Assembly: GCF_029193595.2 (NCBI RefSeq)
Contig: NZ_CP135052.1
Span: 1,364,001-1,428,000 of the forward strand
DNA from: Providencia hangzhouensis
GTDB taxonomy: Bacteria > Pseudomonadota > Gammaproteobacteria > Enterobacterales > Enterobacteriaceae
Reading direction: 5' to 3'
DNA: 64,000 nucleotides
Positions 27,376 to 38,507 of this stretch are shown in pieces. Made by a program: the position numbers and the translations under genes. Numbering within the stretch: the first letter of the stretch is position 1; each line of letters starts with the position of its first letter. The notes below the pieces were generated by a model. That model was not told the DNA's origin, did no database searches, and was given only the letters and a program-made list of their open reading frames with translations.

Positions 27376-28103
27376 TTAGTTTGATTTCTGGTTTTCCATT
27401 TTTTGCTGCGCAAGATATTAAGGACTTGTACTGCCATGGAAAAGAACATCGCAAAGTAGATATAGCCTTTTGATACGTGAACTTGAACACTTTCAAGTAG
27501 TAAAGTGAAACCAACTAGAATCAAAAACGATAAGGCTAAGATTTTTACGGAGGGGTAGCGCTCAACAAAGTCGCCAATGGGTTTGGCCGCAAGCATCATA
27601 ATGAGTACAGCGATGACTACCGCTGCCATCATGATAAATAAGTGGTCTGATAGCCCCACTGCGGTGATCACGGAATCTAAACTGAAGATAATGTCTAATA
27701 AAGCAATTTGCACGATAGCGCCCCAAAATGAGCTCACTTTTTTATTTGCTAGATTATTTTCACTTTCCCCTTCAATCGTATCAAAAATTTCTTGGCTTGC
27801 TTTCCAAATAAGGAAGATCCCACCTGCGCATAATATGAGATCGCGAGCGGATACAACATGGTCTGCGACAGTGAAAAGCGGCGTGGTAAGGCGTGATAAC
27901 CAAGCAATCGAAGCCAATAACGCAAGGCGCATCACCATTGCCGCAATAAGGCCTGTCCGTCTGGCACTATTTTGCTGGTGGCTTGGAAGCTTGCTCACCA
28001 CAATACTGAGGAAAATAATATTATCGATGCCTAGGACAATTTCTAATATGGTTAGTGTGGCGAGTGCCATCCAAGCATTGGGGTCCAGTATCCATTCAAA
28101 CAT
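27372..28103 (-). CDS. ygdQ: TerC-family inner membrane protein YgdQ
   Basis: The 243-residue protein aligns end to end with E. coli YgdQ: DPNAWMALATLTILEIVLGIDN at the start, LLDIIFSLDSVITAVGLSDH in the middle, and KGYIYFAMFFSMAVQ near the end. The acidic residues in LGIDN and FSLDS are typical of TerC metal-ion transport proteins. It has about seven membrane helices. mutH lies directly upstream, as in E. coli. Confidence 0.93.
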   Translation of the reverse strand: MFEWILDPNAWMALATLTILEIVLGIDNIIFLSIVVSKLPSHQQNSARRTGLIAAMVMRLALLASIAWLSRLTTPLFTVADHVVSARDLILCAGGIFLIWKASQEIFDTIEGESENNLANKKVSSFWGAIVQIALLDIIFSLDSVITAVGLSDHLFIMMAAVVIAVLIMMLAAKPIGDFVERYPSVKILALSFLILVGFTLLLESVQVHVSKGYIYFAMFFSMAVQVLNILRSKKWKTRNQTN

Positions 28104-28179
28104 CTTAGTACCTTCTAATTAACAAATTAAACAGTGATAATAATTTATCGTCTGCTTTGGTACAGGCGATGGTTAGCGA

Positions 28180-28866
28180 CTAACTTAGATTAAAATGCCG
28201 CGCTAACAGGGGCGCGGTAAAATCTTTTTTGAGATAAAAACCACGAGGTAGCGTCATAATCGGTTGACCGAACTCACCAATCGCTTCAGTTAGTGCCTTA
28301 TTGTTTGCGGCCTTAGGGCGGATCTGTAATACCTGCCCATGGCGTGCAGTGATACTTTCCACTTTGCCTAATACAATGAGGTCCATTAGCTCTTCCCAAT
28401 CTTGTCTTAGTAACTGTTCTTCAAAGGGAGATGGGCTCCAGATTAACGGGTTTGCGACTCTGCGTTGTGAGAGTGGAATTTGCCTTTCCCCTTCGATAGG
28501 AAACCATAAAATGCGGGATAGTTTGCGGCGAACATGGCTATTTTCCCATGTTAAGCCACTATTCCCCGTTAATGGTGCTACAGAAACAAAGGTCGTTTCG
28601 AGTGGAGCACCATAACGGTCAATAGGAATGGTTTTTAATTCAATCCCAATATGAGCGAAATCTTGCTCTGCCTTGCTTCCCGCACTCGCACCTAAATAAT
28701 ATTCCAATAGCATACCAACCCAGCCTTTATCTCGTTTGAGGTCAGGAGGGATAGGGATAGCAGCATGTTGGGCGAGCTCACCAAGCGTATAGCCAGCAAG
28801 GGCTTGCGCTCGACCCATTAAGGTTGCTTCGTTATCAGGTGGCGGTGGCGCAATAAATGGCATCAT
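28180..28866 (-). CDS. mutH: DNA mismatch repair endonuclease MutH
   Basis: The 228-residue protein carries the MutH/Sau3AI catalytic set: E55 in LLEYYLG, D69, E76 and K78 in [13 protein letters not shown]. It nicks the unmethylated strand at hemimethylated GATC sites when activated by MutL. Length agrees with E. coli (229). ATGATG at the start leaves a one-codon ambiguity. An unusual cluster of DnaA boxes lies upstream. Confidence 0.96.
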   Translation of the reverse strand: MMPFIAPPPPDNEATLMGRAQALAGYTLGELAQHAAIPIPPDLKRDKGWVGMLLEYYLGASAGSKAEQDFAHIGIELKTIPIDRYGAPLETTFVSVAPLTGNSGLTWENSHVRRKLSRILWFPIEGERQIPLSQRRVANPLIWSPSPFEEQLLRQDWEELMDLIVLGKVESITARHGQVLQIRPKAANNKALTEAIGEFGQPIMTLPRGFYLKKDFTAPLLARHFNLS

Positions 28867-29049
28867 GGTTTGAATATTAATGTATAAAAAGTAGCCAGTG
28901 AAAATACATAGAACTGAAGAAGTATAACACTTTTTCTTTGATGTTTTTAACTATTTGATATATAGGGATATAATGTTATTTATTCATCCAGGTCATAAAT
29001 TATAACAGAGGTTATTCAAGTTCATCCCAAGATAATCACAGGATCATGC

Positions 29050-29380
29050 ACTAGGTTATCCACAGGATTTCTGGATAACTGTGAAAAATAGAGATTACTG
29101 TGTGTATTTACAGCCTTGACTAAACGGTTTTTATGACGAATATCACAAAATATGAGTAAGTTGAGCACATATCTTGTGGATAAATACAACGTTGTTTGAT
29201 CTTTGCTCAGTTAAAGTCTTAAGTATTTTAGCTAGAAAAATAGCCAGTGGATAAAACGCTTTTTTGTTATTTACTTCTTTGATTTATCAATGATTATTTG
29301 ACTATTCTTTTTTTTGATAAAAAAGTGGCTTGGGGATATACCCTGATTACCATGAGGTTGTTCACATGGATATCCACAGA
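29050..29380. other. Cluster of DnaA boxes next to mutH (candidate DARS2-like locus)
   Basis: The 563-base gap between mutH and sgrR holds a perfect TTATCCACA at 29056-29064, an inverted TTATCCAGA (minus) at 29070-29078, a perfect TTATCCACA (minus) at 29175-29183, TTATCCACT (minus) at 29246-29254, and ATATCCACA at 29370-29378. TATCAATGATTAT at 29285 is a weak IHF-like site. The E. coli DnaA-reactivating sequence DARS2 also lies beside mutH. The boxes are seen directly; the function is inferred from synteny. Confidence 0.6.
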
Positions 29381-29429
29381 AAAAGTGAATAACATCCTTA
29401 TTATTCATTTTATCTGTTTATAACTATCA

Positions 29430-31106
29430 TTATTTTGCTAGGTTATCCTCAGAGGGTTTAAACCATGCAGATTTAAAATCAAACCAGCCAAAGGTATTCA
29501 TCCGTACGCCGCGCATGGTTTTTTGGCCTTGTAGTTCAAGCCAATGATGAAAAATAGGGTGGAAAATTTGCGAGTCAATTAAGCTTTCACACCAGGCTTC
29601 TACATCTAATTGGTTATTACGCCATAGATTAAGTTCATCGCGGAGAGTGTTATTAAGGCATTCGCGCAGTAATGGCATTTCGTACAAGGTAGCAAAGATA
29701 GAAAATTCAAGAGGTTTAAAAAAGTTAGCTGTTGCTAACCAAATATCACTTTGCCCATTGCCATTAAACCAATCATCATAATCAATGATATTAATCTTGA
29801 GCTCCACGCCTTGTGTCTGTAACACGCGTTTCATAATTTGGCTAATCGCATAGAACTCATGGTGGTTGCGATAAAAAGTAACAGTCAGCTCAGTCAAATC
29901 TTCAGGCTTAGGGAACAAGGTTAGCATTTTACTATGATGCCAATGGAGTAATAAGCCATAAGCTGGCGCCCAATGGCGCTGATAAAACGGTTCACAATGG
30001 GCAAGTAGGTTGACAGGTGTTAAAAAGCTACATAACCATTTACGGACATCTTCACGCTGAGCAACCGGTGAGCGCTGATCCATTAAGAGGAAATAACAGC
30101 CTTCTTCCATGCGGCTTTCAAGTGAATCATTATGGTGCTTGTCACCATCCATTTTTAATGTCGTGCAAACCATTTGTTCTGAAAGTTCAGGGACCACCCA
30201 AATGGTCACTTCATCTAGCAGTGCACGATAGCCAAAATAGCGGTCGAAAGCCGTGATTGTTAGCTTTTGTGGCAAGTTTTTTTCTACTTGATAAGGGCCA
30301 GTGCCGATAGGGCAACGGCTAAAGTTTTCGAGGCTCTCCCACTCTTTCGGTAAAATAGCCGCATGATGGCTACCTAACAACCAAGGTAGCTGCTTATCAG
30401 GCTCACTTAACATGATATCAATGACATAAGGTTGCGGTGAGCTGACGGATTGTATATGTGAAAATAGCGGCCAACAGGTTTTTAAGCGTAAAAGGGAATA
30501 GATAATATCGTCGGCAACCATTTCTCGTCCATGGTGGAAATAAATAGCAGGGCGCAAATAGAAACGCCATTGGGTATCACTGATGGGCTGCCAATGGTGG
30601 GCAAGGCCATCTTCCACTTCCCCTTTTTCCTCATTTATATGGGTAAGGCCATTAAAAATTTGGCTCATCAAGTGTATTTCTGAGCGGCGCATGGGGGCAC
30701 CAGGAAGAAGTGTCGGGAAATCTCGATAATAAATAATCCGTAGTAAATTCTTACCTTGTCGATAGCTGCGTTCCAGTTCAGACAATACCATTTGGCGAAT
30801 GGTTTCCTTATCACCCACTAGGGCGACAAGTTTTTCAATACTTTCTTCTTTGAGTAGTTGTTCAGCCTGCGCCTGTTGTAGCTCTAAGCCATTAACATGA
30901 AAAATAAGGGTAGAGCGTTTTCCTCGACCAGACTCAGCCTGCCAACTGAGCCAACCTTGTGACTGCATGTTATTAAGTAGCGTCCGAACATGACGGCGAG
31001 AGCAAAATAGTGTATCAGCGATATCTTGCAGAGTTGTTTCACTGTCTTGGCCCTTAAAATGTTGCCAGAGACGAATGAATTGGGTTTGTAATCGCGAATT
31101 AGACAT
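29430..31106 (-). CDS. sgrR: Transcriptional regulator SgrR
   Basis: The 558-residue protein matches SgrR. Its N-terminal winged helix has LQDIADTLFCSRRHVRTLLNNM (about residues 27-48), and the C-terminal two-thirds form a solute-binding-protein-like (SBP_bac_5) domain without signal peptide, containing GTGPYQVEKN. SgrR activates the small RNA gene sgrS under glucose-phosphate stress. An SgrS-like RNA is encoded divergently next to it, as in E. coli. Its last codons include another near-consensus DnaA box (TTATCCTCA at 29445). Confidence 0.94.
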   Translation of the reverse strand: MSNSRLQTQFIRLWQHFKGQDSETTLQDIADTLFCSRRHVRTLLNNMQSQGWLSWQAESGRGKRSTLIFHVNGLELQQAQAEQLLKEESIEKLVALVGDKETIRQMVLSELERSYRQGKNLLRIIYYRDFPTLLPGAPMRRSEIHLMSQIFNGLTHINEEKGEVEDGLAHHWQPISDTQWRFYLRPAIYFHHGREMVADDIIYSLLRLKTCWPLFSHIQSVSSPQPYVIDIMLSEPDKQLPWLLGSHHAAILPKEWESLENFSRCPIGTGPYQVEKNLPQKLTITAFDRYFGYRALLDEVTIWVVPELSEQMVCTTLKMDGDKHHNDSLESRMEEGCYFLLMDQRSPVAQREDVRKWLCSFLTPVNLLAHCEPFYQRHWAPAYGLLLHWHHSKMLTLFPKPEDLTELTVTFYRNHHEFYAISQIMKRVLQTQGVELKINIIDYDDWFNGNGQSDIWLATANFFKPLEFSIFATLYEMPLLRECLNNTLRDELNLWRNNQLDVEAWCESLIDSQIFHPIFHHWLELQGQKTMRGVRMNTFGWFDFKSAWFKPSEDNLAK

Positions 31107-31171
31107 AAAAGAGGAACTCCGGCAAAAAACACATCAATTTTAATTTCCTAAAATCTCACGATAATAGAAGG

Positions 31172-31268
31172 CAGTAAGTAGCTCGTTTGGCCTGCATGTT
31201 GCAGGCCGACTCCCCCATTTAGAGTAATGGTGTTTATCACCGAGCCGGTTTTTACCGGCTTTTTTTTA
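31172..31268 (+). ncRNA. sgrS: SgrS-like small RNA, short form without sgrT
   Basis: Divergent from sgrR lies a possible -10 GATAAT (31160-31165), then a hairpin GGCCTGCA-TGT-TGCAGGCC (31189-31207). Next come the SgrS-like seed GAGTAATGGTG, a small GGTG/CACC hairpin, and a terminator AGCCGGT...ACCGGCT with eight T residues. E. coli SgrS ends with GAGTATTGGTG, a GGTG/CACC hairpin and a terminator in the same order. At about 97 bases it is less than half the E. coli length and has no room for SgrT. The 5' end is estimated. Confidence 0.7.
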
Positions 31269-31269
31269 T

Positions 31270-31395
31270 TTTTTCGTCATATTTCGCACTGTCGCGTTGT
31301 TGGTTTCGTTCAGCTACTTGGGTCACATACTTATGTATGCTCCCCAAGATATCTTCTCTCACCGCCTAGCTACAGTGCGAACTATTTAGAAAAAA
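31270..31395. repeat. Palindromic intergenic element, copy B
   Basis: A 126-base imperfect palindrome directly after the SgrS terminator. The arms are TTTCGCACTGTCGCG near 31282 and CTAGCTACAGTGCGAA near 31367, with TTTTT and AAAAA outside them. The centre carries CACATACTTATGTATG and a TTGGG...CCCAA-type pair. It is closely related to the copy at 23717-23844, and a shortened form lies at 1817-1897. Confidence 0.8.
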
Positions 31396-31554
31396 TCGTT
31401 CAGTTAAAGGCAAAAATCTTATTTTGTTATTAATTATACAGGAAGATATTAACGGGGAAGTGATTTTGGATTGTAAATTTTTAATGATGGATGAATTCCG
31501 CATTTTTGGTGCGAAGTAGGCGGTTTAGTTGGATAATTAGAGCTAAAAGAGGAA

Positions 31555-31578
31555 CTACGCCCACCAAAGTAGGCGTAG
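31555..31578 (-). terminator. Hairpin after leuD
   Basis: CTACGCC (31555-31561) and GGCGTAG (31572-31578) form a 7-bp stem. On the minus strand TTCCTCTTTT follows, so it probably ends the leuABCD transcript just after the leuD stop codon. Confidence 0.7.
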
Positions 31579-31586
31579 AAAAGGAT

Positions 31587-32189
31587 TTACTGCATAAAGG
31601 ATGGAATCTTGCTTTCAAAATCGGTGATCTGGTCGACATGCTGCAACGTCAAACCAATACTATCCAAGCCATTCATCATGCAGTGGCGGCGGAAGCTATC
31701 AATTTCAAAATGATAGGTTTTATCACCAGCAGTCACGGTTTGAGCTTCTAAGTCTACCGTAAACTGGCAACCTTCATGGCTATTAACATAGTTAAACAGC
31801 TCATCCACTTCAGTTTCACTTAATTTGATTGGTAATAATTGGTTGTTGAACGAGTTACCATAAAAAATATCAGCAAAGCTTGGGGCGATAACCACTTGAA
31901 TACCAAAGTCAGTTAATGCCCAAGGTGCGTGCTCACGGGATGAACCGCAACCAAAGTTTTCGCGAGCTAATAAAATACTGGCCCCTTTAAAAACTGACTT
32001 ATTTAAGACGAAATCAGGGTTAGGTTGTTGCCCGTTCTCATCTAAAAAGCGCCAGTCATTAAACAAGTGTTGCCCAAAACCTGTGCGAGTCACTTTTTGC
32101 AAAAACTGTTTAGGGATAATGGCATCAGTATCCACATTAGCTGCATCTAAAGGAGCGACAATCCCGACGTGTGTAATAAACTTTTCCAT
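31587..32189 (-). CDS. leuD: 3-isopropylmalate dehydratase small subunit LeuD
   Basis: The 200-residue protein aligns with E. coli LeuD (201) throughout, with [16 protein letters not shown] and the flexible-loop segment [16 protein letters not shown]. It forms the isopropylmalate isomerase with LeuC. The start at 32189 (MEKFITHVG) fits the family and has GGAG six bases upstream. The ATG one codon earlier is too close to that site, and the open frame further upstream is not coding. Confidence 0.96.
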   Translation of the reverse strand: MEKFITHVGIVAPLDAANVDTDAIIPKQFLQKVTRTGFGQHLFNDWRFLDENGQQPNPDFVLNKSVFKGASILLARENFGCGSSREHAPWALTDFGIQVVIAPSFADIFYGNSFNNQLLPIKLSETEVDELFNYVNSHEGCQFTVDLEAQTVTAGDKTYHFEIDSFRRHCMMNGLDSIGLTLQHVDQITDFESKIPSFMQ

Positions 32190-32199
32190 CATTTTCTCC

Positions 32200-33603
32200 T
32201 TAGATTTGAATATCACGTACATCAGCAAAATGGCCATTAATCGCTGCGGCAGCTGCCATTGCTGGGCTAACCAAGTGAGTACGACCTGCGCGACCTTGGC
32301 GGCCTTCAAAGTTACGGTTACTGGTTGATGCACAGCGTTCGCCAGGGTTTAAGCGGTCATTATTCATCGCTAAACACATAGAGCAACCCGGTAAACGCCA
32401 TTCAAAACCCGCTTCAATGAAAATTTTATCTAAACCTTCTTGCTCAGCTTGGGCCTTAACAGGGCCAGATCCCGGAACAACAATAGCTTGTACGCCATTA
32501 GCCACTTTTTTACCTTTTGCAATTGCAGCAGCGGCACGTAAATCTTCAATACGTGAATTCGTACATGAACCAATAAATACTTTGTCAATTTTGACATCAG
32601 ATAATTTAATGCCAGACTCTAACCCCATGTAAGCTAATGCTTTTTCAGCGGAAGCTCGTTCAACAGGGTCTGCAAATGACTCAGGAGCAGGGATCGGCTG
32701 GTTGATGGCAATCACCTGCCCAGGGTTGGTTCCCCAAGTGACTTGTGGCGCGATGCTACTTGCTTGAATAGTGATGACTTTATCAAATTGTGCATCATCA
32801 TCCGTTTTTAATGTTTTCCAATAAGCAACCGCATCGTCCCATTGTTGGCCTTTAGGTGCAAATTGGCGACCTTTCATATAGGCAAAAGTGGTTTCATCCG
32901 GTGCGATAATTCCCGCTTTCGCGCCTAATTCAATTGCCATATTGCATACCGTCATGCGGCCTTCCATGCTTAAGTTTTCGATAGCTTCACCACAAAACTC
33001 AACAATATAGCCAGTACCGCCTGCGCTGCCCGTTGTACCGATAATCGCTAAAACGATATCTTTTGCGGTAATACCTGCTGGAGCTTTGCCTACGACTTCA
33101 ATTTTCATTGTTTTAGCGCGTGCTTGTTTCAGCGTTTGAGTCGCCATCACGTGCTCAACCTCAGATGTTCCGATACCAAAGGCTAATGAGCCAAATGCGC
33201 CGTGTGTTGCGGTGTGGGAGTCTCCACATACAATGGTCATACCGGGTAAAGTAATACCTTGCTCAGGCCCCATCACATGGACAATACCTTGGTATGGGTG
33301 ATTCAAATCATATAAAGTTACGCCAAACTCTTTACAGTTTTTCATCAACTCTTGCATTTGAATACGAGCCATATCGCCACACGCATTAATATCTTTGGTT
33401 TGCGTTGATACATTGTGATCCATTGTGGCAAAAGTTTTTCTTGGTTGATGTAAAGGACGTTTCTTAGTTCTCAAACCATCAAACGCTTGAGGTGATGTCA
33501 CTTCATGTACCAAATGGCGATCGATATAAATCAAAGGGATTTCATTTTCGACCTCACGGACAACGTGGGCATCATACAATTTTTGATATAAAGTCTTGGC
33601 CAT
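32200..33603 (-). CDS. leuC: 3-isopropylmalate dehydratase large subunit LeuC
   Basis: The 467-residue protein has the [4Fe-4S] ligands in GSCTNSR and the pair in CSMCLAMN, as in aconitase-family enzymes. It isomerises 2- to 3-isopropylmalate together with LeuD. The start at 33603 (MAKTLYQKL) is preceded by AAGGGG. An earlier ATG at 33651 lies inside leuB. leuD begins 11 bases downstream, so translation is likely coupled. Confidence 0.97.
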   Translation of the reverse strand: MAKTLYQKLYDAHVVREVENEIPLIYIDRHLVHEVTSPQAFDGLRTKKRPLHQPRKTFATMDHNVSTQTKDINACGDMARIQMQELMKNCKEFGVTLYDLNHPYQGIVHVMGPEQGITLPGMTIVCGDSHTATHGAFGSLAFGIGTSEVEHVMATQTLKQARAKTMKIEVVGKAPAGITAKDIVLAIIGTTGSAGGTGYIVEFCGEAIENLSMEGRMTVCNMAIELGAKAGIIAPDETTFAYMKGRQFAPKGQQWDDAVAYWKTLKTDDDAQFDKVITIQASSIAPQVTWGTNPGQVIAINQPIPAPESFADPVERASAEKALAYMGLESGIKLSDVKIDKVFIGSCTNSRIEDLRAAAAIAKGKKVANGVQAIVVPGSGPVKAQAEQEGLDKIFIEAGFEWRLPGCSMCLAMNNDRLNPGERCASTSNRNFEGRQGRAGRTHLVSPAMAAAAAINGHFADVRDIQI

Positions 33604-33604
33604 G

Positions 33605-36273
<2,669 letters not shown>

Positions 36274-36337
36274 ATTATGTTCCTCATATCGAATTTTGTT
36301 TTTACTGAGTGTTATGTTCTTCCAAAGCCGCAGGCAT

Positions 36338-36361
36338 AAAAAAACCCGCGGTTGCGCGGGT
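36338..36361 (-). terminator. leu operon attenuator
   Basis: On the minus strand ACCCGCG pairs with CGCGGGT around a 4-base loop, followed by seven T residues (A at 36338-36344). It lies between leuL and leuA and is the transcription attenuator controlled by translation of the leucine-rich leader. Confidence 0.92.
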
Positions 36362-36387
36362 TCTTAATGTTTGTGGACAGTTTGTTT

Positions 36388-36465
36388 CTATTTTTCGTCC
36401 ATAAGCATACCGCGCAAATTTAATGCGAGTAGTAGTAGGCTTAGTAGGCGAATAGAAAATGTCAT
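36388..36465 (-). CDS. leuL: leu operon leader peptide LeuL
   Basis: A 25-codon frame reads MTFSIRLLSLLLLALNLRG followed by MLMDEK. Nine codons are leucine, including CTA CTA AGC CTA CTA CTA CTC in a row. CTA is a rare codon, which suits a sensor of leucyl-tRNA charging. It lies between the promoter at about 36507-36535 and the attenuator hairpin. This is the arrangement of E. coli leuL, though the peptide sequence differs. Confidence 0.9.
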   Translation of the reverse strand: MTFSIRLLSLLLLALNLRGMLMDEK

Positions 36466-36506
36466 TGCAACCGTCTCTCTTGAGTATCTTAATTAAACTG
36501 TATTTA

Positions 36507-36535
36507 TTGATACGTTATCTTAAAGTTAATGTCAA
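36507..36535 (-). promoter_or_regulatory. leuLABCD promoter
   Basis: On the minus strand a consensus -35 TTGACA (36530-36535) is followed after 17 bases by TATCAA (36507-36512). Transcription would begin near 36500, about 35 bases before leuL. Confidence 0.75.
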
Positions 36536-37165
36536 TCATAGATTTTTAGCATATTTTTACCAATCATGAATTATGGCTTTTAGTTGGTGGTTGTTGCTAT
36601 TTTTTTGGTGTAACCCTTCTGTTTTGTCTGGATTTTTATGTAATTATAAGGGTAAAATTCTTCAATCAGGCATTGCCTAAGTATTGAGTGAGTTTAATAT
36701 GTTGAATTTTATGATGTTTTTCTGTTTTCCTATGAGTTGAAGTTCAACGCAAGGAACGAATCACCTACACCAATGCTTTTTAATTAAGTTAATTATCTAA
36801 TAAATGAGTATTTAAAAAATAATCTGATAATGAGGATATTTATTGATTCTAAATACGATTTATTATGATTTCTTGCAAAAATTGCTTTATTATTTTTACG
36901 GTGAGTGATTGCAAGTCTAATTAGTAGTTATCACTCATTATTTTGATGAATATTTACGTTTTATGATGATATTTATACTGCAAGTTTAATTAATAGGTTA
37001 AGTAATATAAACGTCGTTTTAATAAATGCAGGGAAAGCGAAATAGCTTATTATCTATAAGTTGTTTTAAGAATAATATTTAATGAATTTATATATTCGTC
37101 GGTTTCTTTAGATGAATGACTCTTTTCGTTAATGAAAAATGATAAATATATTAGTGGAGTAAAAA
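36536..37165. other. AT-rich regulatory gap between leu operon and leuO
   Basis: About 630 strongly AT-rich bases upstream of leuO. In E. coli the corresponding region is silenced by H-NS and activated by LeuO itself, and the composition here would suit that. No coding frame with a ribosome binding site was seen. Confidence 0.5.
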
Positions 37166-38134
37166 ATGACTGATTTTGATACAATTTCAACAGCTAAAAA
37201 AGATAGTAGCGATATTCATTTACGTAATGTTGATCTTAACCTATTAACGGTTTTTGACGTGGTTATGCAGATGCAAAATGTGACAAAAGCTGCGCAAGTT
37301 CTAGGGATGTCTCAGCCTGCAGTAAGTAATGCGGTTTCACGTTTAAAATCAATGTTTAATGACGAGTTATTTGTGCGGTATGGGCGTGGTATTCAGCCGA
37401 CATCGCGTGCTAAACAATTATTTGGGCCTATTAGGCAAGCATTACAATTAGTTCATAATGAATTACCTAGCGCAGGTTTTAACCCACAAAATAGTGATCG
37501 GGTATTTAATTTATCTATCTGTTCACCGTTAGATATTCGCCTGGCTGCTATTATTGTCGAAAAATTTAAGGTAGTTTCGCCTAATATTAATATAATCATT
37601 CATTCTTTTATGGGTGATAAAATTGCTCATCAATTAAAATACCAAGAAATGGATTTCTTCCTTGGCTATAATCAATTAGAAAAGACGGAATTTCAGCATC
37701 AGGTTTTATTTGATGACGAATTGGTGTTAGTGGTGGCAAATCATCATCCACGTATTGGTAATTCAATTTCTGAAACTGAACTAAATAATGAACGCCACGC
37801 TATTATGTCAATGGATAACATGGGGTCATTTAGTAAACCTTATTATAATAATACTGAGTTATCGCATACGGTTAGTTATCAAGGGACTGACTTAAATAGT
37901 GTATTGAGTATTGTTGCTCAAACTGATCTCGTGGCTATTGTGCCAAAATGGTTAGTTAATCATCACTTTGGGCAACTTAAATTACGTACGTTAACGTTAC
38001 CTTGGCTTAAGGATACACTGCCTTGTTACTTAACTTGGCATGAATCAACGGTTAGGGATAAAGGCCATCAATGGATGAAGTCTCAATTCAATCAATTGAT
38101 TGAGGAACTCTCTGAACAGCCTGTTGCGGCATAA
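37166..38134 (+). CDS. leuO: LysR-type regulator LeuO
   Basis: The 322-residue protein has the LysR helix-turn-helix with NVTKAAQVLGMSQPAVSNAVSRLK (about residues 39-62, given in part) after the LeuO-typical HLRNVDLNLLTVFDVVM. The effector domain follows from about 110. LeuO is a global regulator that antagonises H-NS in E. coli and Salmonella. It sits between the leu operon and ilvIH as usual, but here an acyl-CoA ligase gene separates it from ilvI. GGAG precedes the ATG. Confidence 0.93.
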   Translation: MTDFDTISTAKKDSSDIHLRNVDLNLLTVFDVVMQMQNVTKAAQVLGMSQPAVSNAVSRLKSMFNDELFVRYGRGIQPTSRAKQLFGPIRQALQLVHNELPSAGFNPQNSDRVFNLSICSPLDIRLAAIIVEKFKVVSPNINIIIHSFMGDKIAHQLKYQEMDFFLGYNQLEKTEFQHQVLFDDELVLVVANHHPRIGNSISETELNNERHAIMSMDNMGSFSKPYYNNTELSHTVSYQGTDLNSVLSIVAQTDLVAIVPKWLVNHHFGQLKLRTLTLPWLKDTLPCYLTWHESTVRDKGHQWMKSQFNQLIEELSEQPVAA

Positions 38135-38149
38135 CACGCCTATTTAAAA

Positions 38150-38254
38150 TATTAGAGGTTGTAGGCTATCTCGAACTGATGAGAAAGAAATAGCTCATTT
38201 TGTTAAGGGACAATAACAAATGAAATTGTCCCTTAAGTCCAACAACCTCTATAT
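38150..38254. repeat. Nested inverted repeats after leuO
   Basis: An outer stem AGAGGTTGT (38154-38162) with ACAACCTCT (38242-38250) encloses two inner stems. One is GCTAT...ATAGC (about 38165-38194). The other is TTAAGGGACAAT (38203-38214) with ATTGTCCCTTAA (38225-38236), a perfect 12-bp stem. No T run follows. It could fold as a three-way RNA or as a cruciform, and may act as the end of the leuO transcript. Confidence 0.6.
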
Positions 38255-38507
38255 TTCTGCAAACGTGCTTATAACAAAATCCACATGCCAACAAGCTGAT
38301 TAACTCATTATATTAGGTGCTATGGTGAGTTTTGTAGCAGACATAACATTTGCAAAAAATTTACATATAAATGCTTTTCACGCATCTCTTTAGTCGATAC
38401 ACTGCGAATATTCAGCTAACACTTGTAAGCTGAAATAATAAGAATGGTTAAGTGCTTGTGAATGTGCCGAGTAGCTTATATCGATAATGACTTATAGGGA
38501 ATAAACT
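38255..38507. other. Promoter region of the acyl-CoA ligase gene
   Basis: About 250 AT-rich bases before the ligase gene. A promoter is expected here, but no convincing operator was identified. Confidence 0.4.

Noticed and set aside
29050..29380. Replication origin oriC, because of several DnaA boxes in an AT-rich gap
   Set aside because: GATC sites are sparse, the 13-mer unwinding repeats are not seen, and the neighbours are mutH and sgrR rather than mnmG/mioC or dnaA. A DARS2-like site fits better.
31227..31433. A 68-residue open frame downstream of sgrR as SgrT or another small protein
   Set aside because: It runs through the SgrS-like terminator and the palindromic element, has no ribosome binding site, and does not resemble SgrT.
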